A stretch of 8,485 nucleotides of DNA from Gammaproteobacteria bacterium (GTDB taxonomy: Bacteria; Pseudomonadota; Gammaproteobacteria; Methylococcales; Methylomonadaceae): positions 1-8,485 of the forward strand of contig JANEMG010000083.1 of assembly GCA_024511045.1 (NCBI GenBank), written 5' to 3'. The notes below the pieces were generated by a model. It ran no database searches, had not been told where the DNA came from, and was given only the letters and a program-made list of their open reading frames with translations. A program made the position numbers and the translations under genes. This document shows positions 1 to 7,317 of the stretch, one piece after another. Each line of letters opens with the position of its first letter. Positions within the stretch are counted from its first letter, which is position 1.

Positions 1-306
1 CGGCTTTGGATGAGAATTTTGCCAGGGTTTGCCCCAAACCCGGCAATCCCCCCGGAAATTCTCTGGTCACTGTGCTGCTGCGCATGGTGGCTTGAATAAT
101 TTCTGGGAAACTTCAGATCCAGCAGTAGATTGCCGGCATTTCGCCGATGAATTTATCGTCCAGAACCAGGCGAAATGTCCTTGCTGCGGGAATCTGCGTC
201 AGGATTGAGCGGCACGACCACAGCCTGGAAAGGAAAATGCCGAGGCGCAGGCCAGATTTTCCGGAAGGCGGGAATATATCCCCTTTTGTACGCAAGGCGG
301 GGCTGT
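1..306. other. Region downstream of hisC without a supported gene
   Basis: I see no convincing gene here. The + strand frame starting at base 3 is open to a TGA at 93-95. It could be the last 30 codons of a gene entering from the left and convergent with hisC. However, that frame is largely occupied by the nested inverted repeat at 12-63, and the encoded residues resemble nothing I know. A - strand frame at 113-295 (60 codons, TTG start) is equally unrecognisable and has no visible ribosome binding site. No GC-rich hairpin followed by a T-run is evident just past the hisC stop, so the place where his transcription ends is not visible. Confidence 0.5.
12..63. repeat. Nested inverted repeat (two-tier hairpin), unknown role
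   Basis: The outer arms GAGAATTT (12-19) and AAATTCTC (56-63) are perfectly complementary over 8 bp. Directly inside them, bases 20-31 pair with 35-45 through 11 base pairs, with one bulged A at 24 and a CCC loop at 32-34. The 3' side carries a 10-base unpaired stretch (46-55) with a run of six C. No T-run follows on either strand, so this is not a standard intrinsic terminator. The form suits a REP-type intergenic palindrome or a structured RNA element. Only one copy occurs in the window, so its repeat nature is inferred. Confidence 0.6.
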
Positions 307-1395
307 TCAGCGGCTTGCCAGGGCTTTTTTCAATGCCTGCAGGAATGCCTGGTTTTGTTCCGGTTTTCCCACCGTGACGCGCAGGCAGTCCTGCAGCAGG
401 CCGCCCTGTGGATGCAGGTTCTTGATCAGGATGCCTTGCGCCTTGAGTGCCTGGAAGACCGGAGTTGCCCGGTTTTCCTCGCAGCGGAAGAGTATGAAAT
501 TGGCCTGGCTGGGATAGACCGTGATACCGGAAAGGGCCTGCAGTCGCTCCTCTAGCCAGCTTCTTTGCCGGCAGATTTCCTGTGTCTGGCGGTCGAACAG
601 CGGCTTCTGTGACAGGGCGAAGTCCGTGCTGATCTGGCTCAGGGTATTGATGTTGTAAGGCAGCCGCACCTTGTCGAGTTGCGCGATGAGTTCCGGGTGG
701 CCGGCGATGTAGCCCAGGCGCAGCCCGGCCAGGCCCGTCTTGGAAACGGTGCGCATCACCAGCAGGTGGGGAAAATCCTGCAGCGTTTCCATGAAACTGG
801 CGTCGGTGAAGGGGGCGTAGGCTTCGTCGACAATCACCAGACCGGGGGCAAGCTGCAGGATTTCCAGAATGTCCTGTCTGTGGAACAGATTGCCGGTGGG
901 GTTGTTGGGATAGGCGAGAAAGATCAGCGACGGCTGCAGTTGACCGATGGCCAGACGCATGGCGGGCATGTCCAGCGCAAAGTCCTGCGCCTGCAGCGGG
1001 ATGCCCTGGCAGCGATGTCCCAGGCAGCGGCTGATCTGTCCATACATGACGAAGCCGGGTTCCGGTGTCAGCACCACGGAATCGTCCGTCAACGCCATGA
1101 TCAGCAACTGGATGATTTCATCGGAACCGTTGCCCAGCAGCAAACCACAGTCTTCTGGGATCTGGAATACCCGGCGGATGGTTGCCGCCAGTTGCAGGGC
1201 GCGGGGATCCGGATAGCGGTTCAAGTGACAATGCCGCAGCCTGTCCAGCCAGTCACGGAGGAGGCTGTCCGGCCAGTCATAGGGGTTTTCCATGGCGTCC
1301 AGCTTGATCAGCCCTGCGGCATCGGCGACGTGATAGGCGGACAGCGCCAGGATTTCCGGCCGGAAGACAGCCTGCAGGATTTTGTCAGGCGTCAT
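307..1395 (-). CDS. hisC: Histidinol-phosphate aminotransferase
   Basis: PLP-dependent class I/II aminotransferase that converts imidazole acetol-phosphate plus glutamate to histidinol phosphate in cytosolic histidine synthesis. The 362-residue product has the family landmarks: an N-terminal DAMENPY segment near residue 35, GNGSDE near 88-93, YPNNPTGN at 162-169, DEAY at 190-193, the PLP-binding lysine in TVSKTG (K219), and RLGY with the phosphate-contacting arginine at 226. Length is normal. The chosen ATG at 1395 overlaps the end of hisD by 11 bp and has a GGCGGAA about 10 bases upstream. An in-frame ATG at 1422 would add 9 residues and a 38-bp overlap. The shorter form is preferred because family members begin close to the RPE..ALSAYHV segment. 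It is the last gene of the visible his cluster and is probably translationally coupled to hisD. Confidence 0.95.
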   Translation of the reverse strand: MTPDKILQAVFRPEILALSAYHVADAAGLIKLDAMENPYDWPDSLLRDWLDRLRHCHLNRYPDPRALQLAATIRRVFQIPEDCGLLLGNGSDEIIQLLIMALTDDSVVLTPEPGFVMYGQISRCLGHRCQGIPLQAQDFALDMPAMRLAIGQLQPSLIFLAYPNNPTGNLFHRQDILEILQLAPGLVIVDEAYAPFTDASFMETLQDFPHLLVMRTVSKTGLAGLRLGYIAGHPELIAQLDKVRLPYNINTLSQISTDFALSQKPLFDRQTQEICRQRSWLEERLQALSGITVYPSQANFILFRCEENRATPVFQALKAQGILIKNLHPQGGLLQDCLRVTVGKPEQNQAFLQALKKALASR

Positions 1396-2695
1396 TGCTG
1401 CGATATTCCGCCGAGCGGGCATGAGCCGTCAGGCTTTCTCCCCGGGCCAGGCGCGCTGCGATGCGGCCCAGTTTGTCGGCGCCTTCCGCGGAGCAGAAAA
1501 TCAGGCTGGAACGCTTCTGAAAATCGTATACCCCCAGCGGTGAGGAATAGCGGGCGGTGCTGGATGTGGGTAGTACATGGTTGGGACCTGCGCAGTAGTC
1601 ACCCAGGGCTTCGGCGGTGTAACGGCCCATGAAGATGGCGCCGGCATGGCGGATTTTTTCGCTCAGCGGCAGCGGTTCGGCGACCGACAGTTCCAGGTGC
1701 TCAGGGGCGATCTGATTGGCCACGGTCGCGGCCTGATCGAGATCGTCGACCAGGATCAGCGCCCCCCGCGAAGACAGCGAGGCTTCGATCACTGCGGCCC
1801 GTTCCATGGTGGGCAGCAGCGTGGCGATGCTCTGCTGCACCCGGTCGAGAAAGCCGGCATCATCGGAGATCAGTATGGCCTGGGCGTTTTCATCGTGCTC
1901 GGCCTGGGAGAACAGATCCATGGCGATCCAGTCCGGGTCGGTTTTGCCATCGCAGATGATCAGTATTTCCGAGGGGCCTGCGATCATGTCGATGCCCACC
2001 TGACCGTAGACCAGCTTTTTCGCGGTGGCGACGTAGATGTTGCCGGGACCGACGATTTTGTCCACGGGCGGTATGGTTTCCGTACCATAGGCCAGCGCCG
2101 CGACCGCCTGTGCACCGCCCACGGTGAAGGCCTTGTCGACGCCGGCCAGATGGGCGGCAGCCAGCACCAGGTCATTCAATTTTCCCTGGGGCGCGGGTAC
2201 CACCATGATCAGTTCGCCGACGCCGGCCACCTTTGCCGGGATGGCATTCATCAGTACCGAAGACGGGTAGGCTGCCTTGCCGCCCGGGACATAGAGTCCC
2301 ACCCGGTCCAGGGGGGACACTTTCTGGCCCAGAATGGTGCCGTCCGCTTCGGTAAACTGCCAGGACTGCAGTTTTTGCTGCTGGGCATAGGCGCGGATGC
2401 GGTCTGCGGCGGTCTGCAGGTCATCGGCCATTACCGAAGGCAGTGCCTGCCATGCCGCCTGCAGCTGCTGCGCCGGGATTTCCAGCTGCGCAGCGTCCTG
2501 GATCGCGGTCCGGTCGAAGCGGTTGCTGTAGGCGAGCAGGGCGGCATCGCCATTGCTACGTACATCGGCAATGATATCCAGCACCTGCTGGTGGATTTCC
2601 CGGTCTTCTGCTGCGTTCCAGGCCAGCAGGGTTTTCAGCCGGGCACTGAAATCTGCCGCGGAAGCATGCAAACGGGTAATACTGGGAGGAGTCAT
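1385..2695 (-). CDS. hisD: Histidinol dehydrogenase
   Basis: Zinc- and NAD-dependent enzyme that oxidises L-histidinol to L-histidine in two steps, the last reactions of the pathway. The 436-residue product is essentially the usual length. Visible landmarks are YVPGGKAAYPS (135-145), the TVGGAQAVAAL segment (191-201), GPGNIYVATAKK (216-227) and DMIAGPSEI (236-244). Also visible are the zinc ligands expected at Q264 and H267 (FSQAEHDE), D366 (GDYCAGPNH) and H425 near the C-terminus, and the catalytic Glu-His pair in APEHLE (E332, H333). Residue roles are taken by analogy with the E. coli enzyme. The gene begins 5 bp after the hisG stop and its end overlaps the hisC start, so the three genes look like one transcription unit. 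Nothing is truncated or missing. Confidence 0.97.
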   Translation of the reverse strand: MTPPSITRLHASAADFSARLKTLLAWNAAEDREIHQQVLDIIADVRSNGDAALLAYSNRFDRTAIQDAAQLEIPAQQLQAAWQALPSVMADDLQTAADRIRAYAQQQKLQSWQFTEADGTILGQKVSPLDRVGLYVPGGKAAYPSSVLMNAIPAKVAGVGELIMVVPAPQGKLNDLVLAAAHLAGVDKAFTVGGAQAVAALAYGTETIPPVDKIVGPGNIYVATAKKLVYGQVGIDMIAGPSEILIICDGKTDPDWIAMDLFSQAEHDENAQAILISDDAGFLDRVQQSIATLLPTMERAAVIEASLSSRGALILVDDLDQAATVANQIAPEHLELSVAEPLPLSEKIRHAGAIFMGRYTAEALGDYCAGPNHVLPTSSTARYSSPLGVYDFQKRSSLIFCSAEGADKLGRIAARLARGESLTAHARSAEYRSNDA

Positions 2696-2700
2696 GGCTG

Positions 2701-3324
2701 TTATTCCGCGAGAATTTTTTCAAACTGGTCGATCAGGGATTGAATCGCCAGATGCTTCATTTTCATGGACGCCTTGTTCACGATCAGGCGCGAGGAGATC
2801 CGGGTGATCAATTCCCGCGGCTCGAGGCCATTGGCCTTCAGGGTGTTGCCGGTATCCACCAGGTCGACGATGCAATCGGCAAGGCCGACCAGCGGTGCCA
2901 GTTCCATGGAGCCGTACAGTTTGATGATTTCCGCCTGCACGCCCTGGCTGGCAAAATAATTCTGGGCGATTTTGACATATTTGGTCGCCACCCGCACCCG
3001 GCGCGGCATTTCCGAGACGTCTCGCGGCATGGCGGTCATCAGCCGGCATTTCGAAATGCCCAGGTCCAGGGGTTCATAGAGACATTCCGCACCATGTTCC
3101 AGCAATACATCCTTGCCGGCGATGCCCAGATCGGCAGCGCCGTATTCGACGAAAGTGGGCACGTCGGTGGCCCGGATGATGACCAGTTTGACGTCGTCCT
3201 GGTTGGTATCAAGGATCAGCTTGCGGGATTTTTTTGGATCGTCGGCCGGCGTGATGCCGGCCTGTTCCAGCAGCGGCAGGGCTTCTTCGTAGATTCTGCC
3301 CTTCGATATGGCGATGGTTAACAT
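2701..3324 (-). CDS. hisG: ATP phosphoribosyltransferase, short form catalytic subunit
   Basis: First enzyme of histidine biosynthesis, condensing ATP with PRPP. The 207-residue product has the catalytic domain only: an N-terminal ISKGR segment (6-10), EYGAADLGIAGKD (60-72) and the PRPP-binding stretch DLVDTGNTL (154-162). It ends soon afterwards and lacks the C-terminal ACT-like regulatory domain of the roughly 300-residue long form. Short HisG proteins are known to work as hetero-octamers with HisZ, a histidyl-tRNA-synthetase paralogue, which also carries the histidine feedback site; hisZ is not in this window. The ATG at 3324 is chosen because AGGA sits 6 bases upstream. A GTG at 3360 would add 12 residues unlike the family and would lie upstream of the predicted transcription start. 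It is followed after 5 bp by hisD. Confidence 0.96.
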   Translation of the reverse strand: MLTIAISKGRIYEEALPLLEQAGITPADDPKKSRKLILDTNQDDVKLVIIRATDVPTFVEYGAADLGIAGKDVLLEHGAECLYEPLDLGISKCRLMTAMPRDVSEMPRRVRVATKYVKIAQNYFASQGVQAEIIKLYGSMELAPLVGLADCIVDLVDTGNTLKANGLEPRELITRISSRLIVNKASMKMKHLAIQSLIDQFEKILAE

Positions 3325-3363
3325 TACAGGTCCTGGTTGGGAGAGCAAGTTTTTGCACACGGA

Positions 3364-3392
3364 ATTTTCCGGTCAAGCCGGCTGGATGTCAA
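3364..3392 (-). promoter_or_regulatory. Predicted sigma-70 promoter for hisG-hisD-hisC
   Basis: On the - strand there is a perfect -35 hexamer TTGACA (3387-3392), a 17-bp spacer, and a -10 GAAAAT (3364-3369, 4 of 6 consensus). Transcription would start near 3357, about 33 bases before the hisG ATG. That leader is too short for a his-type attenuator, and I see no run of histidine codons. The spacer holds the palindrome AGCCGGCT (3376-3383), a possible but unproven operator. The promoter suggests the his genes can be transcribed independently of murA. Confidence 0.6.
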
Positions 3393-3415
3393 GGCGTTCA
3401 CTGAACCGGGGCTTC

Positions 3416-4681
3416 TCACTGGGGTACCCGGCGGATGGATGCCCCCAGCTGCGCCAGTTTTTCCTCGATATGATCGTAGCCGCGGTCGATGTGGTAGATT
3501 CTGTCGACGATGGTTTCGCCCTGGGCGACCAGGCCGGCCAGCACCAGGCTTGCCGATGCACGCAGGTCGGTTGCCATGACCGGCGCAGCGGTCAGGTGAT
3601 CGACTCCGGTGCAAATCGCGGTATGTGACTCCAGTCGGATGTCGGCGCCCATGCGCTGCATTTCCTGGACATGCATGTAGCGGTTCTCGAACACTGTCTC
3701 GGTAATGATGCCGACGCCTTCGGCGATGGTGTTGAGGGCCGTGAACTGGGCCTGCATGTCGGTGGGAAAAGCCGGGTAGGGGGCTGTGCGAACGGACACC
3801 GCCCTAGGTTTTCTGCCCTGCATGTCCAGTTCGATCCAGTCCGGGCCCACGCTGAGGCTGGCTCCGGTTTCACGCAGTTTGGCCAGCACCGCGTCGAGAA
3901 TGTCGGGGCGGGTGTCCTTGACCCTGACCTTGCCGCCGGTGATCGCTGCGGCAACCAGGTAGGTGCCGGTTTCGATGCGGTCCGGGAGAATGTCGTAGTG
4001 CAGATCGCTGCAGCCCAGGCGCTGCACGCCATGGACTTCCAGGATATCGGTGCCGATGCCGGAGATCTGCGCGCCCAGTTTGTTGAGAAAATTTGCAAGA
4101 TCCGTGACTTCCGGTTCCCGGGCGGCATTTTCGATGATGGTCTTGCCGTCGGCCAGCGTCGCCGCCATGAGCAGGTTTTCGGTGCCGGTAACGGTGATCT
4201 GGTCCAAAACCAGGCGGGCGCCGTGCAGACGCTTCGCCCGGGCATGAATATAACCACCCGCCACTTCGATTTCCGCACCCATCTGCGCCAGGCCACGCAG
4301 ATGGATGTCCACGGGCCGGGTGCCGATCGCGCAGCCGCCCGGCAGGGAAACGTGCGCCTCGCCAAATCGGGCCAGCAATGGGCCCAGAACGAGGATCGAT
4401 GCGCGCATGGTGCGCACCAGTTCATAGGGGGCTTCGAAACTCTCGATGGTGCTGGAATCCACCTCGATGTTCATTTTTTCATCGATGCTCAGAAAAACCC
4501 CCATCTGCCCCAGCAATTCCATGGTCGTGGTGATGTCGTGCAGGTGGGGAATGTTGCCGATGCTGACCGCCGTATCGGACAACAGGGTCGCCGCGAGAAT
4601 GGGCAGTGCGGAATTTTTTGCACCGGAAATGCGCAGCTCGCCGGAGATCGGTTTGCCGCCTTGAATGATGAGTTTGTCCAT
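3416..4681 (-). CDS. murA: UDP-N-acetylglucosamine 1-carboxyvinyltransferase
   Basis: Cytosolic enzyme that transfers enolpyruvate from PEP to UDP-GlcNAc, the first committed step of peptidoglycan synthesis and the target of fosfomycin. The 421-residue product has the normal length and begins MDKLIIQGG, as in the family. K22-N23 (GAKNSALP) and the catalytic loop GGCAIGTRP with C117 (equivalent to E. coli C115) are present. The cysteine predicts ordinary fosfomycin sensitivity of the enzyme; Asp there would predict resistance. The second domain is complete through RGYDHIEEKL near the C-terminus. The ATG at 4681 is the only plausible start, yet no Shine-Dalgarno-like purine run precedes it; the leader is A/C-rich. 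It lies 85 bp after mlaB and 91 bp before hisG. The usual ibaG (BolA-like) gene before it is absent. Confidence 0.97.
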   Translation of the reverse strand: MDKLIIQGGKPISGELRISGAKNSALPILAATLLSDTAVSIGNIPHLHDITTTMELLGQMGVFLSIDEKMNIEVDSSTIESFEAPYELVRTMRASILVLGPLLARFGEAHVSLPGGCAIGTRPVDIHLRGLAQMGAEIEVAGGYIHARAKRLHGARLVLDQITVTGTENLLMAATLADGKTIIENAAREPEVTDLANFLNKLGAQISGIGTDILEVHGVQRLGCSDLHYDILPDRIETGTYLVAAAITGGKVRVKDTRPDILDAVLAKLRETGASLSVGPDWIELDMQGRKPRAVSVRTAPYPAFPTDMQAQFTALNTIAEGVGIITETVFENRYMHVQEMQRMGADIRLESHTAICTGVDHLTAAPVMATDLRASASLVLAGLVAQGETIVDRIYHIDRGYDHIEEKLAQLGASIRRVPQ

Positions 4682-4766
4682 GGTGTGTTGTTGTTTGCTT
4701 CAGGGTTGATTGGTTGCTGCCGCTATAGCGCAGGTGGAACAGGGGCTGAGCGGGAATATCGCTGTG
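4682..4766. other. mlaB-murA gap where ibaG is normally found
   Basis: This 85-bp gap holds no gene. In the Enterobacteria and Pseudomonas order a BolA-family gene (ibaG/yrbA, about 85 codons) sits between mlaB and murA. The - strand frames here are too short to encode it, and the translated fragments do not resemble BolA. A small palindrome GCTATAGC is present, but I do not see a convincing -35/-10 pair. murA may therefore be read from the mla transcript. Confidence 0.6.
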
Positions 4767-5069
4767 TCACTGCGACTGCCGCAAAAGATCGGCAAAGCCG
4801 TTGGCTTCGGCCAGTTCCAGCAGTTGCTCGGGCATATGTTTAAACAGTAACTGGAACTGCCGGTTTCTGGCAAGTTTCAGCCATTCGATCAACAGGGCCA
4901 GGCCGGCGCTGTCGACAGCGGTGACCTGGCCAAGATCGACAGTGATCCGGCTGCCTGATTTTGCCAGGGGCAGTGCGGAGACGGTTTTTTTGTCGATGCC
5001 GGCAAAGGTCAGGTCGCCGCAGACAACGATGTCGTTCCGGCCCCGTCGATGTATGGTCAGAGAACTCAA
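4767..5069 (-). CDS. mlaB: STAS-domain accessory subunit of the Mla phospholipid transporter
   Basis: Small cytosolic STAS-domain protein that binds the MlaF ATPase and is needed for assembly and activity of the MlaFEDB complex. The 100-residue product (E. coli MlaB 97) has a STAS pattern: a strand-rich N-terminus, then VDLGQVTAVDSAGLALL at 44-60, in which S54 after D53 matches the conserved Ser/Thr position of the fold, then a helix with EWLKLA. The start is TTG at 5069, overlapping the mlaD stop by 4 bp; GAGGAAAG sits suitably upstream on the same strand and supports it. Position next to mlaD and size make the assignment firm, although STAS sequences alone are weakly conserved. mlaC, normally between mlaD and this gene, is absent. 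Confidence 0.9.
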   Translation of the reverse strand: MSSLTIHRRGRNDIVVCGDLTFAGIDKKTVSALPLAKSGSRITVDLGQVTAVDSAGLALLIEWLKLARNRQFQLLFKHMPEQLLELAEANGFADLLRQSQ

Positions 5070-5533
5070 TCGCTTTCCTCGGCCTGGTCGAACAGATACT
5101 TGCCGATGATCTCCTCCAGCACCAGTGCGGATTGGGAGATGTCGATTTCGTCGCCATCCTGCAAAAAGTCTTCCGAACCGCCCGGTTCCAGGCTGACGTA
5201 TTGCTCCCCGAGCAGGCCTGCGGTAAAGATGCTGGCGGTGGTGTCATCGGGCAGCCGGTTGTATTGTTTCTCGATGCGCATTGTCACCACTGCCTGGTAC
5301 TGCTGGTCATCGAAGCCGATGGCGCTGACCCGGCCGATGCGCACGCCGGCGACGGTGACCGGCGACTTCACTTTCAAGCCGCCGGAGTTCTCGAAGCGGG
5401 CGACAATCACATAGCCCTCCGGTTCCACGAAGGTGCTCAGATTGCTGACCTGCATGGACAGAAACAAAAAAGCGACGATGCCGGATGCGACGAACAGTCC
5501 AACCAGTGTGTCGAGTGTCTTGGAATGCTGCAT
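5066..5533 (-). CDS. mlaD: Phospholipid transporter MCE-domain subunit
   Basis: Membrane-anchored MCE-domain protein that forms a hexameric ring on the periplasmic face of the Mla ABC transporter and handles the phospholipid. The 155-residue product has one N-terminal transmembrane helix (about residues 7-27). An MCE domain follows (about 38-115), with FENSGGLKVKSPVTVAGVRIG and a hydrophobic segment ASIFTAGLLGEQYVSLEPG. The C-terminal tail is short and helical, in line with Pseudomonas-size MlaD and shorter than the 183 residues in E. coli. The ATG at 5533 is preferred: it follows the mlaE stop by one base and has GGAG nine bases upstream. A TTG at 5548 would add five residues. The gene overlaps the start of mlaB by 4 bp, indicating tight co-expression. 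Confidence 0.95.
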   Translation of the reverse strand: MQHSKTLDTLVGLFVASGIVAFLFLSMQVSNLSTFVEPEGYVIVARFENSGGLKVKSPVTVAGVRIGRVSAIGFDDQQYQAVVTMRIEKQYNRLPDDTTASIFTAGLLGEQYVSLEPGGSEDFLQDGDEIDISQSALVLEEIIGKYLFDQAEESD

Positions 5534-5534
5534 G

Positions 5535-6317
5535 TCAGTCGTCTCCAAACATGAGTGCAGTGAGGATAAAGTCTAGGCCCAGGGTGGCGAAGGCGGAATT
5601 GACCACGGTACGGGTCGTGGCCCGGCTGACGCCTTCCGATGTGGGCACCGCGTCGTAGCCTTCGAACAGGGCGATCCAGCTGGTGACAAAACCGAAAACG
5701 ATGCTTTTTATGACGCCGTTGAGAATGTCGTCCTGAAAATCGATGTTGGCCTGCATCTGCGACCAGAAGGCGCCGTCATCGACGCCCAGCAGACCGACGC
5801 CGACCATTTGCCCGCCCAGTACGCCGATCATGCTGAACAATGCCGCCAGCAGGGGCATGGAAACGAATCCGGCGAAGAAACGCGGGGCGATGATGCGTTT
5901 CACCGGGTCCACCGCCATCATTTCCATGCCGGATAGCTGCTCGGTGGCCTTCATCAGGCCGATTTCCGCGGTCAGGGCGGAGCCGGCCCGGCCGGCAAAC
6001 AACAATGCCGAGACCACGGGCCCCAGTTCCCTGACCAGTGATGTGGCGACCATGACGCCCAGGGTTTCCTCCGCACCGAAATCGGAAAGGATATAGTAGC
6101 CCTGCAGGCCCAGCACCATGCCGACAAACAGGCCGGAAATAGTTATGATCAGGAAGGTCAGGACCCCGACCGAATACAGTTGTCTGACCAGCAGTCCCGG
6201 GCGGCGCAGGATTTCGCTGCTGCCGGACAGGACATGGAGCAGGAAAAATGTGCCCCGACCCAGTTTGGTCAGTCTTTGCAGGGTGATATTGCCAAGCTGC
6301 TGTAGTGTGTAGAGCAT
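5535..6317 (-). CDS. mlaE: Phospholipid ABC transporter permease
   Basis: Integral inner-membrane permease of the MlaFEDB complex (MlaE/YrbE family). The 260-residue product equals E. coli MlaE in length. It begins with an amphipathic N-terminal segment. Hydrophobic spans follow at roughly 47-70 (VGVLTFLIITISGLFVGMVL), 95-115, 145-180, 195-220 and 235-258. The conserved cytoplasmic segment EIGLMKATEQLSGMEMM followed by DPVKRIIAPR (about 117-146) is the family's coupling region toward the ATPase. The ATG at 6317 has GGGA about 9-12 bases upstream. It lies 81 bp after mlaF and ends one base before the mlaD ATG. Nothing is missing. Confidence 0.96.
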   Translation of the reverse strand: MLYTLQQLGNITLQRLTKLGRGTFFLLHVLSGSSEILRRPGLLVRQLYSVGVLTFLIITISGLFVGMVLGLQGYYILSDFGAEETLGVMVATSLVRELGPVVSALLFAGRAGSALTAEIGLMKATEQLSGMEMMAVDPVKRIIAPRFFAGFVSMPLLAALFSMIGVLGGQMVGVGLLGVDDGAFWSQMQANIDFQDDILNGVIKSIVFGFVTSWIALFEGYDAVPTSEGVSRATTRTVVNSAFATLGLDFILTALMFGDD

Positions 6318-6398
6318 CGAGCTTTATCCCGTGAAGTGTGTTGGCAGCCGCAATGGCAGAAGTGTCGAGGTGGCGGTCATGGATTGCGAATAGTGCTG

Positions 6399-7223
6399 TT
6401 ACTGCCGCTCTGACTGCAAGAGATCTTCCAGATAGTCGTCATCGGTGTAATGAAAACGCACCGGCCCGTCGGCATCACCCTGCATGAATTGTCTGACCCA
6501 GCTGGATTCCGACCGGGCGATCTGCTCCGGGGTGCCCTGTCCAACCACCTTGCCGTCGGAGATCAGATAGATATAATCCGCGATGGCGGCGGTTTCCTGG
6601 ACATCATGGGAAACCACGATGCTGGTCAGGTGCAGGGTTCTGTTCAGCATCCTGATCAGTTCCACCAGCACACCTAGGGAAATGGGATCCTGGCCGGTGA
6701 AAGGCTCATCGTACATGATCATCACCGGGTCCAGGGCGATGGCGCGCGCCAGGGCTACGCGTCGGGCCATGCCGCCCGACAGTTCGTTGGGCATCAGGTC
6801 CCGCGCACCGCGCAGGCCAACCGACTGCAGTTTCATCAGCACCAGCGTGCGAATCAGCGATTCCGTCAAGCGGGTGTGTTCGCGCAGCGGAAAAGCGACG
6901 TTGTCATAGACCGACATGTCGGTCAGCAGGGCGCCGCTCTGGAACAGCATGCCCATGCGTTTGCGCAGGTTGTACAGGTCTGCGAGGCGCAATTGGTGGA
7001 CGTTTTCACCGTCGACGATGATGCGCCCCTGATCCGGGTGAAGCTGGCCGCCGATCAGTTTCAGCAGGGTGGTTTTTCCGGTGCCGCTGGGCCCCATGAT
7101 GGCGGTGATTTTTCCGCGGGCGAACTGCATGGAAATATCGTCGAATATTTTTCTCTCTCCCCGGGAAAAGGACAGGTTTTGTATGGTGACGATGTCGTCG
7201 GTTTGCATTGCGCTGTTCAGCAT
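6399..7223 (-). CDS. mlaF: Phospholipid ABC transporter ATP-binding protein
   Basis: ATPase subunit that powers phospholipid movement by the MlaFEDB complex. With the ATG at 7223 the product has 274 residues (E. coli MlaF 269). It shows Walker A GPSGTGKT (44-51), Q-loop LFQSG (Q95), signature LSGGMARR (148-155), Walker B VMIMYDE (167-173) and switch His in VSHD (H206). The C-terminal tail after about 245 (VRQFMQGDADGPV) is typical of MlaF and is the part that contacts MlaB in E. coli. The frame stays open upstream to 7532, but that stretch reads unlike the family. An ATG at 7208 (269 residues) is equally possible, as neither start has a clear Shine-Dalgarno sequence. First gene of the mla set. 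Confidence 0.95.
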   Translation of the reverse strand: MLNSAMQTDDIVTIQNLSFSRGERKIFDDISMQFARGKITAIMGPSGTGKTTLLKLIGGQLHPDQGRIIVDGENVHQLRLADLYNLRKRMGMLFQSGALLTDMSVYDNVAFPLREHTRLTESLIRTLVLMKLQSVGLRGARDLMPNELSGGMARRVALARAIALDPVMIMYDEPFTGQDPISLGVLVELIRMLNRTLHLTSIVVSHDVQETAAIADYIYLISDGKVVGQGTPEQIARSESSWVRQFMQGDADGPVRFHYTDDDYLEDLLQSERQ

Positions 7224-7317
7224 GTTTTTCAGTCGTTTTGAGTTATGCTGTCCGGCATCGTTTGCTGTACCGGATAAAATAACCGATCGGCAGCAGGGCT
7301 TGTTGCGGGGCTTGAAC

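Noticed and set aside
113..295. 60-codon - strand frame after hisC
   Set aside because: TTG start, no ribosome binding site and no resemblance to known proteins; it is within the expected length of chance frames.
1577..2743. Long + strand frame (388 codons) opposite hisD
   Set aside because: It is a shadow frame on the complementary strand of a clearly conserved hisD; its composition, rich in Gly, His, Gln and Arg, is typical of antisense translation.
3325..3360. Extended HisG start at a GTG, adding 12 residues
   Set aside because: The added residues do not match HisG N-termini, the ATG at 3324 has an AGGA at good spacing, and the GTG lies upstream of the predicted transcription start.
3369..3381. 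CCGG-TCAAG-CCGG dyad in the hisG upstream region as a murA terminator
   Set aside because: The stem is only 4 bp and is not followed by a T-run on the - strand, so it does not qualify as a terminator.
3671..4843. Long + strand frame (390 codons) opposite murA
   Set aside because: It mirrors murA on the other strand and shows no domain; MurA carries all catalytic landmarks.
5534..5548. TTG start for MlaD adding five residues
   Set aside because: The ATG at 5533 has a well-spaced GGAG, which would lie within the coding part of the longer form, and it matches the usual MlaD N-terminus.
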